From Adineta vaga (lineage: Eukaryota > Rotifera): DNA of 64,000 bases. The position numbers and the translations under genes were made by a program. Of this stretch, positions 49,948-60,530 are shown piece after piece. The notes under the pieces are model-generated. The model was not told the origin of the DNA, did no database searches, and saw only the letters and a program-made list of their open reading frames with translations. Positions within the stretch are counted from its first letter, which is position 1. Each line of letters begins with the position of its first letter. The stretch spans positions 1,860,001 to 1,924,000 of the forward strand of contig CP075493.1 in assembly GCA_021613535.1 (NCBI GenBank). Reading direction: 5' to 3'.

Positions 49948-52019
49948 TGACAGTACATATGATGAGACAGAACATATACACTCTCTGGTCATTTTATAAG
50001 TTATTTCTTCGCTATTTTATACACTTCTCCTCCTACTTCTCGTCCATCATCATCAGTTAATGTCTATCTTCGCACGTGCATATACAAACATCATTATAAA
50101 GAAAGAAACTGATTAGTTGAGATATATTTTGAAAAAAAGGAGGACAATCCCTCACCTGTAGCTACTTAGAACTGATAGTTAACTTCTGACACATTATCGA
50201 TGAAGCATTCATTTGAAATGAATATGTTCATAGAAAGTAAAAGAGAAATTTCACTTTCCTCTTCCTTCATCAAATTTTATGAGAGGTCATAAAATGTCGA
50301 GAAAAAGAAAAGAAGACGATGTAGACACAGACAGTCAGTCGGATAATTAGCTTATTGTTATCATTTCGTTCATTACCATCATAATCACTAGTCGTAATAT
50401 AAATGAACTGTAAATTAATGTATCCGATGATGATGATGATGTTGCACTGACTTTTCTTTTCTATGAAAATAGTCCTACCTGAATTCTAATCAAGATTGTT
50501 AGTGTGAATGAAAAGAATTGACAAGTGGATGCCATATACTTACAATAAACTATATGAACAACGACGCTTCTCACATATATTAATCCTTCAAAGTCGATGA
50601 TGATGATTATGCAAGCATATTCTTTTTGACTCTCCTCTTTCACTTTCTTACTCACGCGATGAATTAACAATACTCCTACTTACTATTGTATGAATAAGAC
50701 AGAAGCAAATCTCCCAACTGAATAAGAAGAGCGAGAAAAAAAACAATATTTATTGATTGTTGCTTGTAAAGCTCTTTCGTCTGAATCAATTAAATTTTCA
50801 TTTCTTTATATTCGAGACACAAAAAGAAGAAAGAAAACGAATAGACTTACAGTATACGTAACGCACCATTACTTTCTTTTGTTTTCGATATAAATGCTTC
50901 TGTATATACAAAAGAAAAGATCGATTCCTTCTAACTCATCTCGTAGATGATATACAGTATATCTTTCTCTTTCGATCAATCATATGAAGTGTGTTCAATT
51001 TCTTGACTGTCGAAAAATCATACAAACGAACTGTATTTGACAATGCCTTGAAGCATTGAATGGAAAACTAATTAGATGTGTAATGATGAAATGAACTATG
51101 GTTCGAAATTCATCATTAATTCAAGCAAAAAGAGCAAATTGATCAACAATAGACAAGCAAAGAAAAACGATGTCAAACTGATAGAAGTTGATTCGATCAA
51201 ACTTGTCATGTACATTTGTATGGATTTGATTGATAAGTCGAAAGGAAAAAGTGCACGTCATAGGAAAAGTTTATGATCAATTAGATAAGATTAAGCAAGG
51301 AAAATAGTCGATGATATTGATTGAAATAAACAGTTTATATGAGATAAGAACGTATCAAGAAGATTTTCTTTATCATTTCTCTAAACAATACTTTCTATTC
51401 ATTTGTATATTAGCTTTAGTAACTCAATGTAATATACAAGACATTTTTATGTTCTGTTTTCTTTCATCTTATTAATGAAACAACTGTTCAATGTATAAAA
51501 TACAATCGACACTTGTCAGCATCATTTTTTAATATTATTGTTCGATATTATGTATGAATTCGATGACAAAAGTCAGAAAATGATTTGCTTCTCTGTACTT
51601 TCGGGAATGTATAATGTAAGAAGAAGAAACGATGATGTAATTGATGTCTTAGAAAGGTTTTTCTTTTCTCTTCTCTTTTAAATATATAGAAATAGAACGG
51701 TAGAAACTGTTTGAATTAATCGATGAAGGAAATGTATGATGTTTGATTAATGAAAAATAATCGGAGACAAATGTCTTTTACTTTGATTGATTATATACAG
51801 AAGAAGTTTTATTCTAAACATATTCTTTGTATATGACACACAATTGAAATCATAGTTTTCCTTGTGAAACAACTTCACTATCATCAAGTTATCACTTCGA
51901 AAATAAAATGATCAAAATGACTTTATTTTATTGAAATATAGTTGAACTAGTTGTTATAGAACGATACATATGGAAAAATTATTTTTGTAAAAAGTTGGTT
52001 CTTTGTCTAAAAAAATTGA

Positions 52020-52215
52020 TCCAAAAATATTTTTATTAAACTAACATCAGATTCAAATTCCTCGACCCCGACTACTCTTGGTCAATCAGTTTCTGATGAC
52101 AAGCGTTAGGTTTCTTTTGAGTTATAGAATGCTGCAATCTGATTGGCTTGGACGAACGTTAAGCATTTTAACGATCCTATAACCCTTTCTTTCAGAAAAG
52201 GGAATAACAAAGAGT
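52020..52215 (-). repeat. Inverted copy of the repeat at 20.4 kb
   Basis: Reading the minus strand from 52215: tattcccttttctgaaagaa, gtta then aggatcgttaaaatgctta, ccaagccaatcagattgcag, and finally tgaatctgatgttagttt. The same blocks in the same order occur at 20393-20760 on the plus strand. This copy carries only one of the two internal units. Confidence 0.65.
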
Positions 52216-53266
52216 ATAAATAACTAGATTTTTCGGCTCATTTAGGAATCATTCCATGCAATTCATAGTCACATACGTCAAGATTGTATTCCATCATAGT
52301 AAAATCAATTCTTATGTTTCTTTTCTTAAATTCTATTTCATAAATATACATACATTTGTATCTATGAGTAACAAATATTAAATCTTTATCTACTAGCAAT
52401 CATGTTTACGAATGCATTTTCAAGATCATCGTGTATATATTCGAGCTCGGTTCAGACAGCTACTCTAAAACTTGCTGAATAACATTGATCAGATATACAT
52501 ATTTAACCCACAATAAGCTTTGATGAATCTTTTGAAGTCACATCTAGTCGAATATTTTTTTGCGTGAGATGTCTATAATCACTTGCCAATGGATTCCGTG
52601 ATTATTATTTTGTTCTGTTTACCTATGTTCTTCAATAAATCATTGATCTAATTGAATTCAATGATATTTTATTAATCTATGTATTGAACACAAACAATTA
52701 TTTAATAAAATTATCAATCTTATTTCTTATTCATAGAAAAAGACATTCTTTTACGAAACTTTATTAATACGAACGGATTGAATACATATGGCTTATTTAA
52801 TTGCTCGAACAATTGCAAGGAATCTTTCATGAAAATTGATATTCTTTTCGTCCTTGACATGTCAATTTTTGAAAGTTATCGTTCATTCTCTAACATAATT
52901 CAATTTATCAAAGAATACTAACTGTTATTACGTTCAATATACTTCATTATGATTTGAAGTATCGTATAGAGTATAAGTAATATTTATCAGAGATTAATTC
53001 TAAAAAACAAACAAATGAAAGAAAGACATTGAATCTATAAATATTATCAAGAGATTTGATTTAGATGAAACAAAAAGAGAGAATTTTCTAACTTTCACAA
53101 CGAATATAATATATAGTTAATCAACGTCAGAGATGTTTCTAATCCCTCTAGAGAGATGATAAAAATGATTTGTTAATTAACTAAATCAATATGTACAAAA
53201 AATGGTATAAGAATCAAGACAAATAATATATATATATATATTGATATTGCACAGATAATAACTAAT

Positions 53267-53981
53267 TTATTGATTAAATGGTGAAACAATATCAGAAATA
53301 TAGGGATTTTTAAGAACACCTTCAACAAATTCATCTTTAGTTAATGAATGATCATTATTAACATCAATTAATGAAAAAACATCTTCAACACAACGTTCCG
53401 GTGGATATTCAACTTTTGATTTGCCTGATAAATCATACATTGCCGACATAACTCGTACCATTTCTTTTCGATCAATTGAATTATTTTTATCTTTATCATA
53501 AATTGCAAAGACATATTCCAATTTTTGTCGCATTGTACCCAATGATGTAATCGCATAACCACCTAGAAAAGAAAATGATTCTTTTCAAAAGACAAACTGA
53601 TTGATAACGAATGAAAAATAAACATACAAAGAAATTCTTCGAAATCAATTTTCCCATTCGAATCCCGATCGAATGCAGTAAAAATAAAATTAACAATTTC
53701 TTTCACTTTATCATCCGATTCCATACGTAATGAACGATAAAATTTAAAGAAATTCTTTCGATTCATTTTACCCGATTTACAAGCAGCAAAATATTGTTTT
53801 CTAAAGAAAATTTCAAGAACTTTTGTTTTTCTCGAAAGATTGACGAAAAAAACAATTCTACACATTGATTTATTTATACAAACCTCCATGCAATAATAAC
53901 TTCACGTTCTAAACCTGTTTCTTCTGTTAATTTATCCAATAGAGTTGGATCCAATGATGTTTTCGTTGTTTTATTTCCCAT
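53267..53981 (-). CDS. Neuronal calcium sensor family EF-hand protein
   Basis: Three exons (53884-53981, 53628-53800, 53267-53562) give 188 residues, the usual length of the NCS/recoverin family. The N-terminus MGNKTTKTS fits an N-myristoylation signal. EF-hand 1 is degenerate, as is normal for the family. EF-hands 2-4 read DRDSNGKIDFEEF, DKDKNNSIDRKEM and DVNNDHSLTKDEF, with acidic residues at the calcium-binding positions. These proteins couple Ca2+ rises to membrane targets such as guanylate cyclases, kinases or channels. The exact subfamily (frequenin, hippocalcin, VILIP) cannot be set by eye. Confidence 0.9.
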
Positions 53982-55605
53982 TTATTCAATAAAAACTAAA
54001 TAGACAAACAAAAGAACAACGATAACTTCTTTTTTTCTCTCGAAAACTAATAACTCAAAGCTCATGTTACTCTCTCTCTCTCTCTCTGCTAATTTAAGTG
54101 AAAAAAATAGATATATATGTAGAAGAAAAGCACGCAATACATAACGACTCATTCTTCTATCGTGTAGTTTTTCATTTTATAGTCTCGAACTCTGTATGCT
54201 CTTGCATAGTCTCTTGAGAAACTAGTACAGCATAACGTTACTTCTTCTTCTTCGTCTACTAGTCGTCTCAATATTAGTTTTAATCAAACATGACACATAC
54301 GAAACGAATATATTGTGACAGATCGATAGATCTATGTACCGAAGTAAAAAGAAAATAACTCTCTGACTGTTTGTTATTCTTTTGTTAAGAAGAGAAAGAA
54401 GAAGAAGAAAAAACTGATCTAATGGTGTGATTTTATCTTGTTAGAAAGTAGAGAAAAGCGAGTTTTCTTTTCATTAGTTTGCTTTTTCTTATTTATTCAA
54501 TGAATAAAAAATGATAAGAATGAAATAGAATGATTTTACAAAAAAGATTTTCTGTCAACAGATGAATATCGGAAGAAAACGATTGTCAATTATTGATTCT
54601 AATCAACTATTAGTACTAAACTAACATAAATTTGAACATTCGTGATCATATGATCGATTGAAGAAATTCATATCATCAATCATGACTTTCATCAATTGAT
54701 TTTTGTCAAGAATGAAGAAAAAACAACAACAACGAAATCAATTTCTTTTTCTTACTTTTACTTGTTGTATTGGATTGATTGTCTTTATTTGTTCTGATCA
54801 TTCGATGAAATATATCTTTGAAAAACAACTTGTCATTGTTATAGATTATTCTTTCTTGTCACTACGTTTTTCTTTTCGTTTCTTCTTGCTAGTTAAACAA
54901 TTGATGATTATCTTTCTCAAGAGATTTTCTTTTATTGTCTTTTTCTTTTTTGTTTCTTCAGAACAATAGATAATTGGAACCCAAGTTGTATTCCAAAGAC
55001 GTACATAGACAGAAACTAAAATTGATCAACTCATTGGAGATTTAATCTTTCTTATAATTATAAATTGTGACTAACTCATCTCATATACCTGACTATGTAT
55101 ATAATTCGAATTGATCATTAATATGAAAAATAACAAGAAAATATAAAAAGAAATCGTTGAGAATTATTGATTGACAAATGAATAGATAGAAGAATTATTA
55201 GATTGTTTAAGATTTTTCTTTGTTATCCGATTGATTCTTTTTTCTTTCGGAACAATAAATCTTTCTCTCTATTCTATTCTTTCTATGTTTAATATTCGAA
55301 TGTAATTTTCTTTTGTATTTGAAAAAAAAAAGAAACTGTTTAGATGTCAATTCATTTATCTTGTTTGAACAAAATGTATTTGAAATAAAAGGAAAACTTC
55401 GAAATTCTTCTTTCTAATCATGATAATGTATAGACAAATTACAATGGTGTTGACTTGCAAGATGATATTTGTTATGTGAATTGACAAGAAGAGACAAGTT
55501 ATTGATCGGATTAGAAGATATGTCTTGTCTCGACAATGTTTAAACGTGAATTAAGGATTGATTAGTAGAATCATTGATTTAAACACTTCTCATTGATCGA
55601 ACAAC
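53982..55605. other. Intergenic; no gene recognised
   Basis: Between divergent genes. Low-complexity CT run (~54070-54087) and many A/T runs. An open frame at 54712-54969 has skewed Phe/Leu-rich composition and no homology wording, so I did not call it. Confidence 0.5.
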
Positions 55606-57259
55606 ATGCAAACTATACTCGTACTTCTTCGTCTTGTATCTTTAATTTCCTTCACTTTTGCACATATTGGTAAATTTAGAAATGAAATTTTATTTCGTAA
55701 AACAAATTCTTTTGCATGATTATCTAATTAGGTTATTCAAGGAAAAGCTATTGTTTAGATGAAATTCCAAGTTCTATACTTTCTCTCGAATGTCCAAGTA
55801 ATCAATTAATTAAACTCGGTCGCATCATATATGGTTATTCTTGGACAAATGATTGTTCATATATTGATAAAGATTGTACAATGGATGTACCACGTGAAGA
55901 TATTATCTGTTTATCAACAAATAATTGTACAGTTCAAGTTGTTGAATATCCTTTAATCTTACAAGATTGTTGGAATTTAGCTGCATCTTATGTTCAAGCT
56001 GAATATGAATGTGTAGCAGGTAAAATAAAGACTATAGAGAATCTTTTAATTCTTATTGATGACCTTTGTAGATTATTCAATTGACGATATTTGTCAATCA
56101 CAAGATAGAACGTTCACTCATGGTTTTCTTGCAACACCAGGTTATCCAAATGGATTTCATTCGAATTTAAATTGTCCATGTACATTAACGGCATCATCTG
56201 GTCATTCTGTTGTTTTAGAAATTATCAATTTTCATTTACCAACTTGTGCAGAAGCTGGTCTAATTCTTTGGTTTGGACAAGATTTTCAAACGAAATGTTT
56301 AACACATAATCCAATTATATTAATTAGTACAGTTGATCAAAATGTGACACTTCGATTTTATTCATTAAAATCTATGAAACAAGGTGGATTCTTAATGAAA
56401 TATTCTGTTTCACCTGAATCAAAGAATGCTACAGTTCGATTACGATGTTATTCATCATTAAATGTTACTCAATCATTAATAACAAATACTTTATCAACGA
56501 TAAAATCTGCTTTAACAAATCAGAATACAGTTCAATCAGATAGTAAAAATGATTTCTATGTAACAAATTCATATGATCTTTCGAAAAAATTACGACGAGT
56601 AACATCAATAAATAACGCAAATAATGTGAGTTAAATAGGATGAGAATACAAATTAATTCTTTGTAATTTTTAGGGTATTTCATCTGTTAATAAACAGCAG
56701 ACATTTGAATATTTTAATCAATCTCTATACAAAACAAGTAATTGAAGTAATTCATCTTTTTTTTCTTCTCTATCTTTATGAATAGATTTATTACCGAATT
56801 CATCGCCACAACCTCGTTTAAATATGACTTTAATAATCATATTCATTGTTGCAATTGTTGTCTTTCTAATCGTTATTAATGTTCTTATTTGGTTTATGTG
56901 TACTTCTCGGTAAATTTCATATAAAAATAATTTCTTTCAAAATATAAAAATCATCTCTTAGATCCAAAAGTTCCAGATCAACTTCATCTCTTCAAAATCT
57001 TTATTCTCAACCAACAATTGGTAATAATGAACTAATCAATCCTTCGAATCGGCTGAAAACTCTTCATTCATTATTATATACCAATCCTAAAACAAGTAAT
57101 ATTGATCCACTTCCAACAAACTATCACCGTGAAATTGATTCCGTCTTATCCGAGTATCCAATTGCAACAAGTTCTCCATCAATCAATCCCGATCATGGTT
57201 TTATCATTAAATCTAAATCTGATCAAACACGACAAATTAATTCTTGGGATGATATTTAA
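55606..57259 (+). CDS. SUEL-lectin + CUB single-pass membrane protein
   Basis: Six exons (55606-55669, 55732-56019, 56072-56625, 56674-56737, 56786-56909, 56962-57259) give 463 residues. A signal peptide (MQTILVLLRLVSLISFTFAH) is followed by a galactose/rhamnose-binding SUEL lectin domain (residues ~28-117; LECPSNQLIKLGRIIYGYSW, CTVQVVEYPLILQDC, YVQAEYECV), then a CUB-like domain (GFLATPGYPNGFHSNLNCPC, VTLRFYSLKS). A transmembrane span (LIIIFIVAIVVFLIVINVLI) precedes a Ser-rich cytoplasmic tail of about 100 residues. SUEL proteins bind carbohydrate; EVA-1 is a related membrane receptor with SUEL domains in axon guidance. The ligand here is unknown. Confidence 0.82.
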
Positions 57260-57413
57260 AATCTTTTATTTCTAACTCTCTTGCATGATAACACATACAC
57301 ATACACATGTGATCTCAATAGATAGAAGATTTGAAAATAAATGAACAGAAAGAGATATACACGAAATACAAACTGACAAATGAATGTATATGGACGTTAA
57401 ATTAACTTTTTTT

Positions 57414-58235
57414 CTAGAATGATTTACAAAGTGAAGTAATCATTTTCATTTCTGGACATTCAGTACATAATTTCATGATATTATCTAAACCAATTGTAGT
57501 CAGATGTGGATTATGTACACCAAATGGTCGAGGATGATACATAGTTTCAACAGAAAAATGTTTGGCAATGGAAATTGGTGCTACATAACCATTGAAATAT
57601 GGTAAATTCTTTGAAAACCATCCATCTTCATTTATACTATATAATCGAAATTGAACATAATTACTTTCAAGCATTTGAAGAATCTTATGTCGATTTCTTA
57701 TTGAAAGTCCACCGTTACAACAACCACCGTTATACCAAGGTGCACCAATAAAATCATATTCAAGAAAATCAGTTAAATTATATAAAGAATTCGAACAGAG
57801 AATGGAATCAATTTGAAAAAATAGAACCTTTTCACCTTGTACTTGATGCCAAAATGAAGCGGATGTTAAAACATGATTAATAAATTCTGTACTAGATAAT
57901 CCATTTCGTGATTCTTCTAATGAAGTTAGAAAAATTCGATTAGTTAAAATCAATGGATGAAGAGATGATTGATTATAGAACAACCAATGTTGAATTGGAA
58001 TTATAATTTGTACTTTCCAATCACTTGGAATATGTTGTAGAACATTGTGAACAACAGTTACAAGTGATTGAGTAGCACGATCATCGACAATAACAGCGAT
58101 ATAGGAATATTTACTTGTATAATTAAATGAAATATCGAAACGATAGGGAGAAAGTTGAATTACATTTACATAGATTATGATCATTAAAATACAAATAACA
58201 ACGATAAATAACCATGATAATCGTCTTGGTATCAT
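57414..58235 (-). CDS. DUF5672-type glycosyltransferase, type II membrane protein
   Basis: A single uninterrupted exon of 273 residues, unlike its intron-rich neighbours. A short basic N-terminus (MIPRRLSW) leads into a membrane anchor (LFIVVICILMIIIYVNVI), the layout of Golgi glycosyltransferases. The lumenal part shows YIAVIVDDRATQSLVTVVHN, VLFFQIDSILC, DFIGAPWYNGGCCNGGLSIR and INEDGWFSKNLP with FSVETMYHPRPFGVH, the pattern I associate with DUF5672. Donor and acceptor are unknown. The lack of introns is compatible with horizontal or retro-derived origin, but one gene cannot prove it. Confidence 0.75.
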   Translation of the reverse strand: MIPRRLSWLFIVVICILMIIIYVNVIQLSPYRFDISFNYTSKYSYIAVIVDDRATQSLVTVVHNVLQHIPSDWKVQIIIPIQHWLFYNQSSLHPLILTNRIFLTSLEESRNGLSSTEFINHVLTSASFWHQVQGEKVLFFQIDSILCSNSLYNLTDFLEYDFIGAPWYNGGCCNGGLSIRNRHKILQMLESNYVQFRLYSINEDGWFSKNLPYFNGYVAPISIAKHFSVETMYHPRPFGVHNPHLTTIGLDNIMKLCTECPEMKMITSLCKSF

Positions 58236-58757
58236 TGATTTGTATTCATCTAAAAAGATAAATTATAAATTTTTTCCTTTCATAGAAAATCTCATTCATT
58301 TATTGTCGAACAGTTGTATGAAAACTTTTACCTGAGAAATCAATCAATTTCTATAGCAGATTTTTATGTAAGAATAAAGATGTTAAATCAAGTGAAAAAT
58401 AAGACTGACGAACAATTTTTGGACGAACTGTTTGTCATTTTTACGATACAAAATAGTATTGTAACTTTCTCTTTTTGACCAGAAAATGGAAATTCTATAA
58501 GAATATTCTATTTCAATTTAACCTGTAGGACATTCTCCCTTTACTTCAGTTCTAATCTTTCTATTTTATATACTAATGAAAATATCACTTCGTACCGTTT
58601 CTTTTCATCTAATGTTCCACTAACCCGAGAGAAAAGATGCAGTTAAAATAAAAAAAGGCAACTAACATTTTCATTCCACTCGTGCACAGGGAATTCTGTA
58701 TGAACTCATTCAATATGACGATTAAATGACGTTAATAGGCTCGTAAATTGATGTGCA
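58236..58757. other. Intergenic; no gene recognised
   Basis: Upstream region of the glycosyltransferase gene. A possible 5' UTR acceptor lies near the start codon. Nothing else is supported. Confidence 0.45.
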
Positions 58758-58759
58758 TA

Positions 58760-59629
58760 GAGTGATCCAAAAGTTCCCGGAACTCTTCTTTACTTTCTTC
58801 AGGAAATGCTACTCCATCTATCTCTCTGCATCATCTATTCGAGGTTGTTGTCATTATATTATACACAAAGTTTCATCGTATTCATTCACTCTTACTGTAT
58901 TTTTTCTCACTAAACAATATGCATTGAAATATGTACTGGTTATTGATGAAATTTTAGTAATGTTTTCTGATCTCCCAAAAAGTCAAGGAATAGTTAGAGA
59001 AAACAGATTTCTAGTGATTTAATAAGTAGTTGATAGGCTTAGTTTAATCACAACAATGTGTAATGAAAATATGATCCAGAATAAGGTTAACAAAAGAAGC
59101 AGTTTCTTCAAGCGACATTCATTACTGTAACCAAAGTAAAAATAACTAGATTTGCTAATATTCTTAAGATTTTGAATCTTATTTATCAGAAAGTACTTCT
59201 CAATGCAATTCTTAATAGTATCCATATCAGTTATCAACGTTAATATTGTTACATCAAAGATCATAGAATAAAAAAGTATCCAAATGGTTAGTTTTATGAC
59301 TTTTTGAAATGATTATTTTTTTATCAACATATGAAATAACATTATTATTTACTCAAAAGTGACCAGAAAAGTAACGAAAGTTCGCTAACCATATTTATCT
59401 TGCATCAGACTATCATACTCTTGCTTGTTAAAATCAATTCAAGTTAAGCTTTATTGAATATCAGCTATAACATTTATAGTGAGAAAAAATACCTTAAGAG
59501 TGAATGAATAAGATAAAAATTTGTGTATAATATAATGACAACAACCTCGAATATATGATGCAGAGAGATAGATGGAATATCATTTCCTGAATAAAATAAA
59601 GGAGAGTTCCGGGAACTTTTCGATCACCC
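58760..59629. mobile_element. Mariner-like MITE with ~170-bp inverted repeats
   Basis: Left end gagtgatccaaaagttcccg and right end cgggaacttttcgatcaccc are inverted copies and are flanked by TA on both sides (58758-58759, 59630-59631). The match extends ~170 bases inward (58760-58930 against 59462-59629), including ctctctgcatcat and gttgttgtcattatattata. The ~530-base middle has no transposase. Ends of the GGGTGATC..AAAGTTCC kind and the TA target point to Tc1/mariner. Confidence 0.88.
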
Positions 59630-59631
59630 TA

Positions 59632-60530
59632 TGTAGATGTTTGAAAGAAGAAACTTATAATTGCATTGTATTAATAAATTATAGATCAGAATAAGCATAT
59701 ATAAATATTTGAGATTAAGATAAGCTTCTTTTTTTTTTATTAAAAAATTCATTGTAAACTTCACTTAGAAAGCAATTTTGTTCTAATGTAATACACAATC
59801 TTATATCATTATTCTGACATACTTGTAACTTTTTCTCTCAGTATTATGAAGGTTGTAAACAGTACTTTATATTAATGACAATTTGAATAGAAGAAAAGAA
59901 ATCTGGATACCTATTGATTTATGTATATGTAGTGTTTCTAATTGCAAGTGTACCAAGCAAACACAAAATGTACAGAACACCTGTTGTTCTCAATATAATA
60001 ATCTTCCAGTTATATAAGTTGCTTCCTTTATTCTTGATTTTGAACGAAAAACTTCTAATATGCACATGTACAAAATTCGTCGCTTTCACCTATTCCATAA
60101 CCACCTAAGTAAATCACGTATATCTCTGACCTCTATTGAATCGAACGCGACTGCAATGACTCATAATTCTTGTTTTTTGTATCTAACCAATGAAATGTTA
60201 GCTGGCGTAAAGTGACGTGGAAGCTTCTGGTTCCTTCCTTTCCTCATGTATTGCATTAGAAACTTTGCTTTTTTCTGTCCCATTGACGTTGACGTTTTAA
60301 TCATTCTCTTTTTGTCATTCTCCTTTGCATTCATTTAAGACTATTTTTTACAGATTGATACACGCACAAAAATTTCACAAACAATGGCCTGCTGTTAACT
60401 TTTTTTCTGCGCAATGACGCATTTGTCTCGTTTATACGTAAGATTATACTGATAAGAAAACATCATACTTTTTCTTTTTGTTCTTTTAGTATAATATCAT
60501 TTGTACGAAGAAATTGAAAAGATATTAAAA
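59632..60530. other. Intergenic with ATF6 promoter region
   Basis: No gene recognised. The proximal ~350 bases upstream of the ATF6 start contain several TGACG motifs (listed separately). Confidence 0.5.
60212..60220 (+). promoter_or_regulatory. UPRE-like motif upstream of ATF6
   Basis: TGACGTGG at 60213-60220 is the unfolded-protein response element core bound by ATF6/XBP1-type bZIPs, ~310 bases before the ATF6-like start codon. A CCAAT box lies ~20 bases upstream (60188), and a TGACGTTGACGT double motif follows at ~60284. Function is inferred from the motif and its position. Confidence 0.5.

Larger units (their letters stand above)
49800..53266. other. Long intergenic region
   Basis: About 3.4 kb with no supported gene. 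Holds a pentanucleotide microsatellite (tttcc)n at ~49908-49947, AT-rich DNA, and a dispersed repeat copy near 52020-52215 listed separately. Confidence 0.5.

Noticed and set aside
54712-54969. Phe/Leu-rich open frame that could look like a membrane protein
   Set aside because: Low-complexity TTT/CTT-rich DNA gives this composition; no family wording, no conserved motif.
59019-59264. Minus-strand open frame in the middle of the mariner-like MITE
   Set aside because: Only 81 codons, no transposase motif; part of it overlaps the non-coding interior and the element is evidently non-autonomous.
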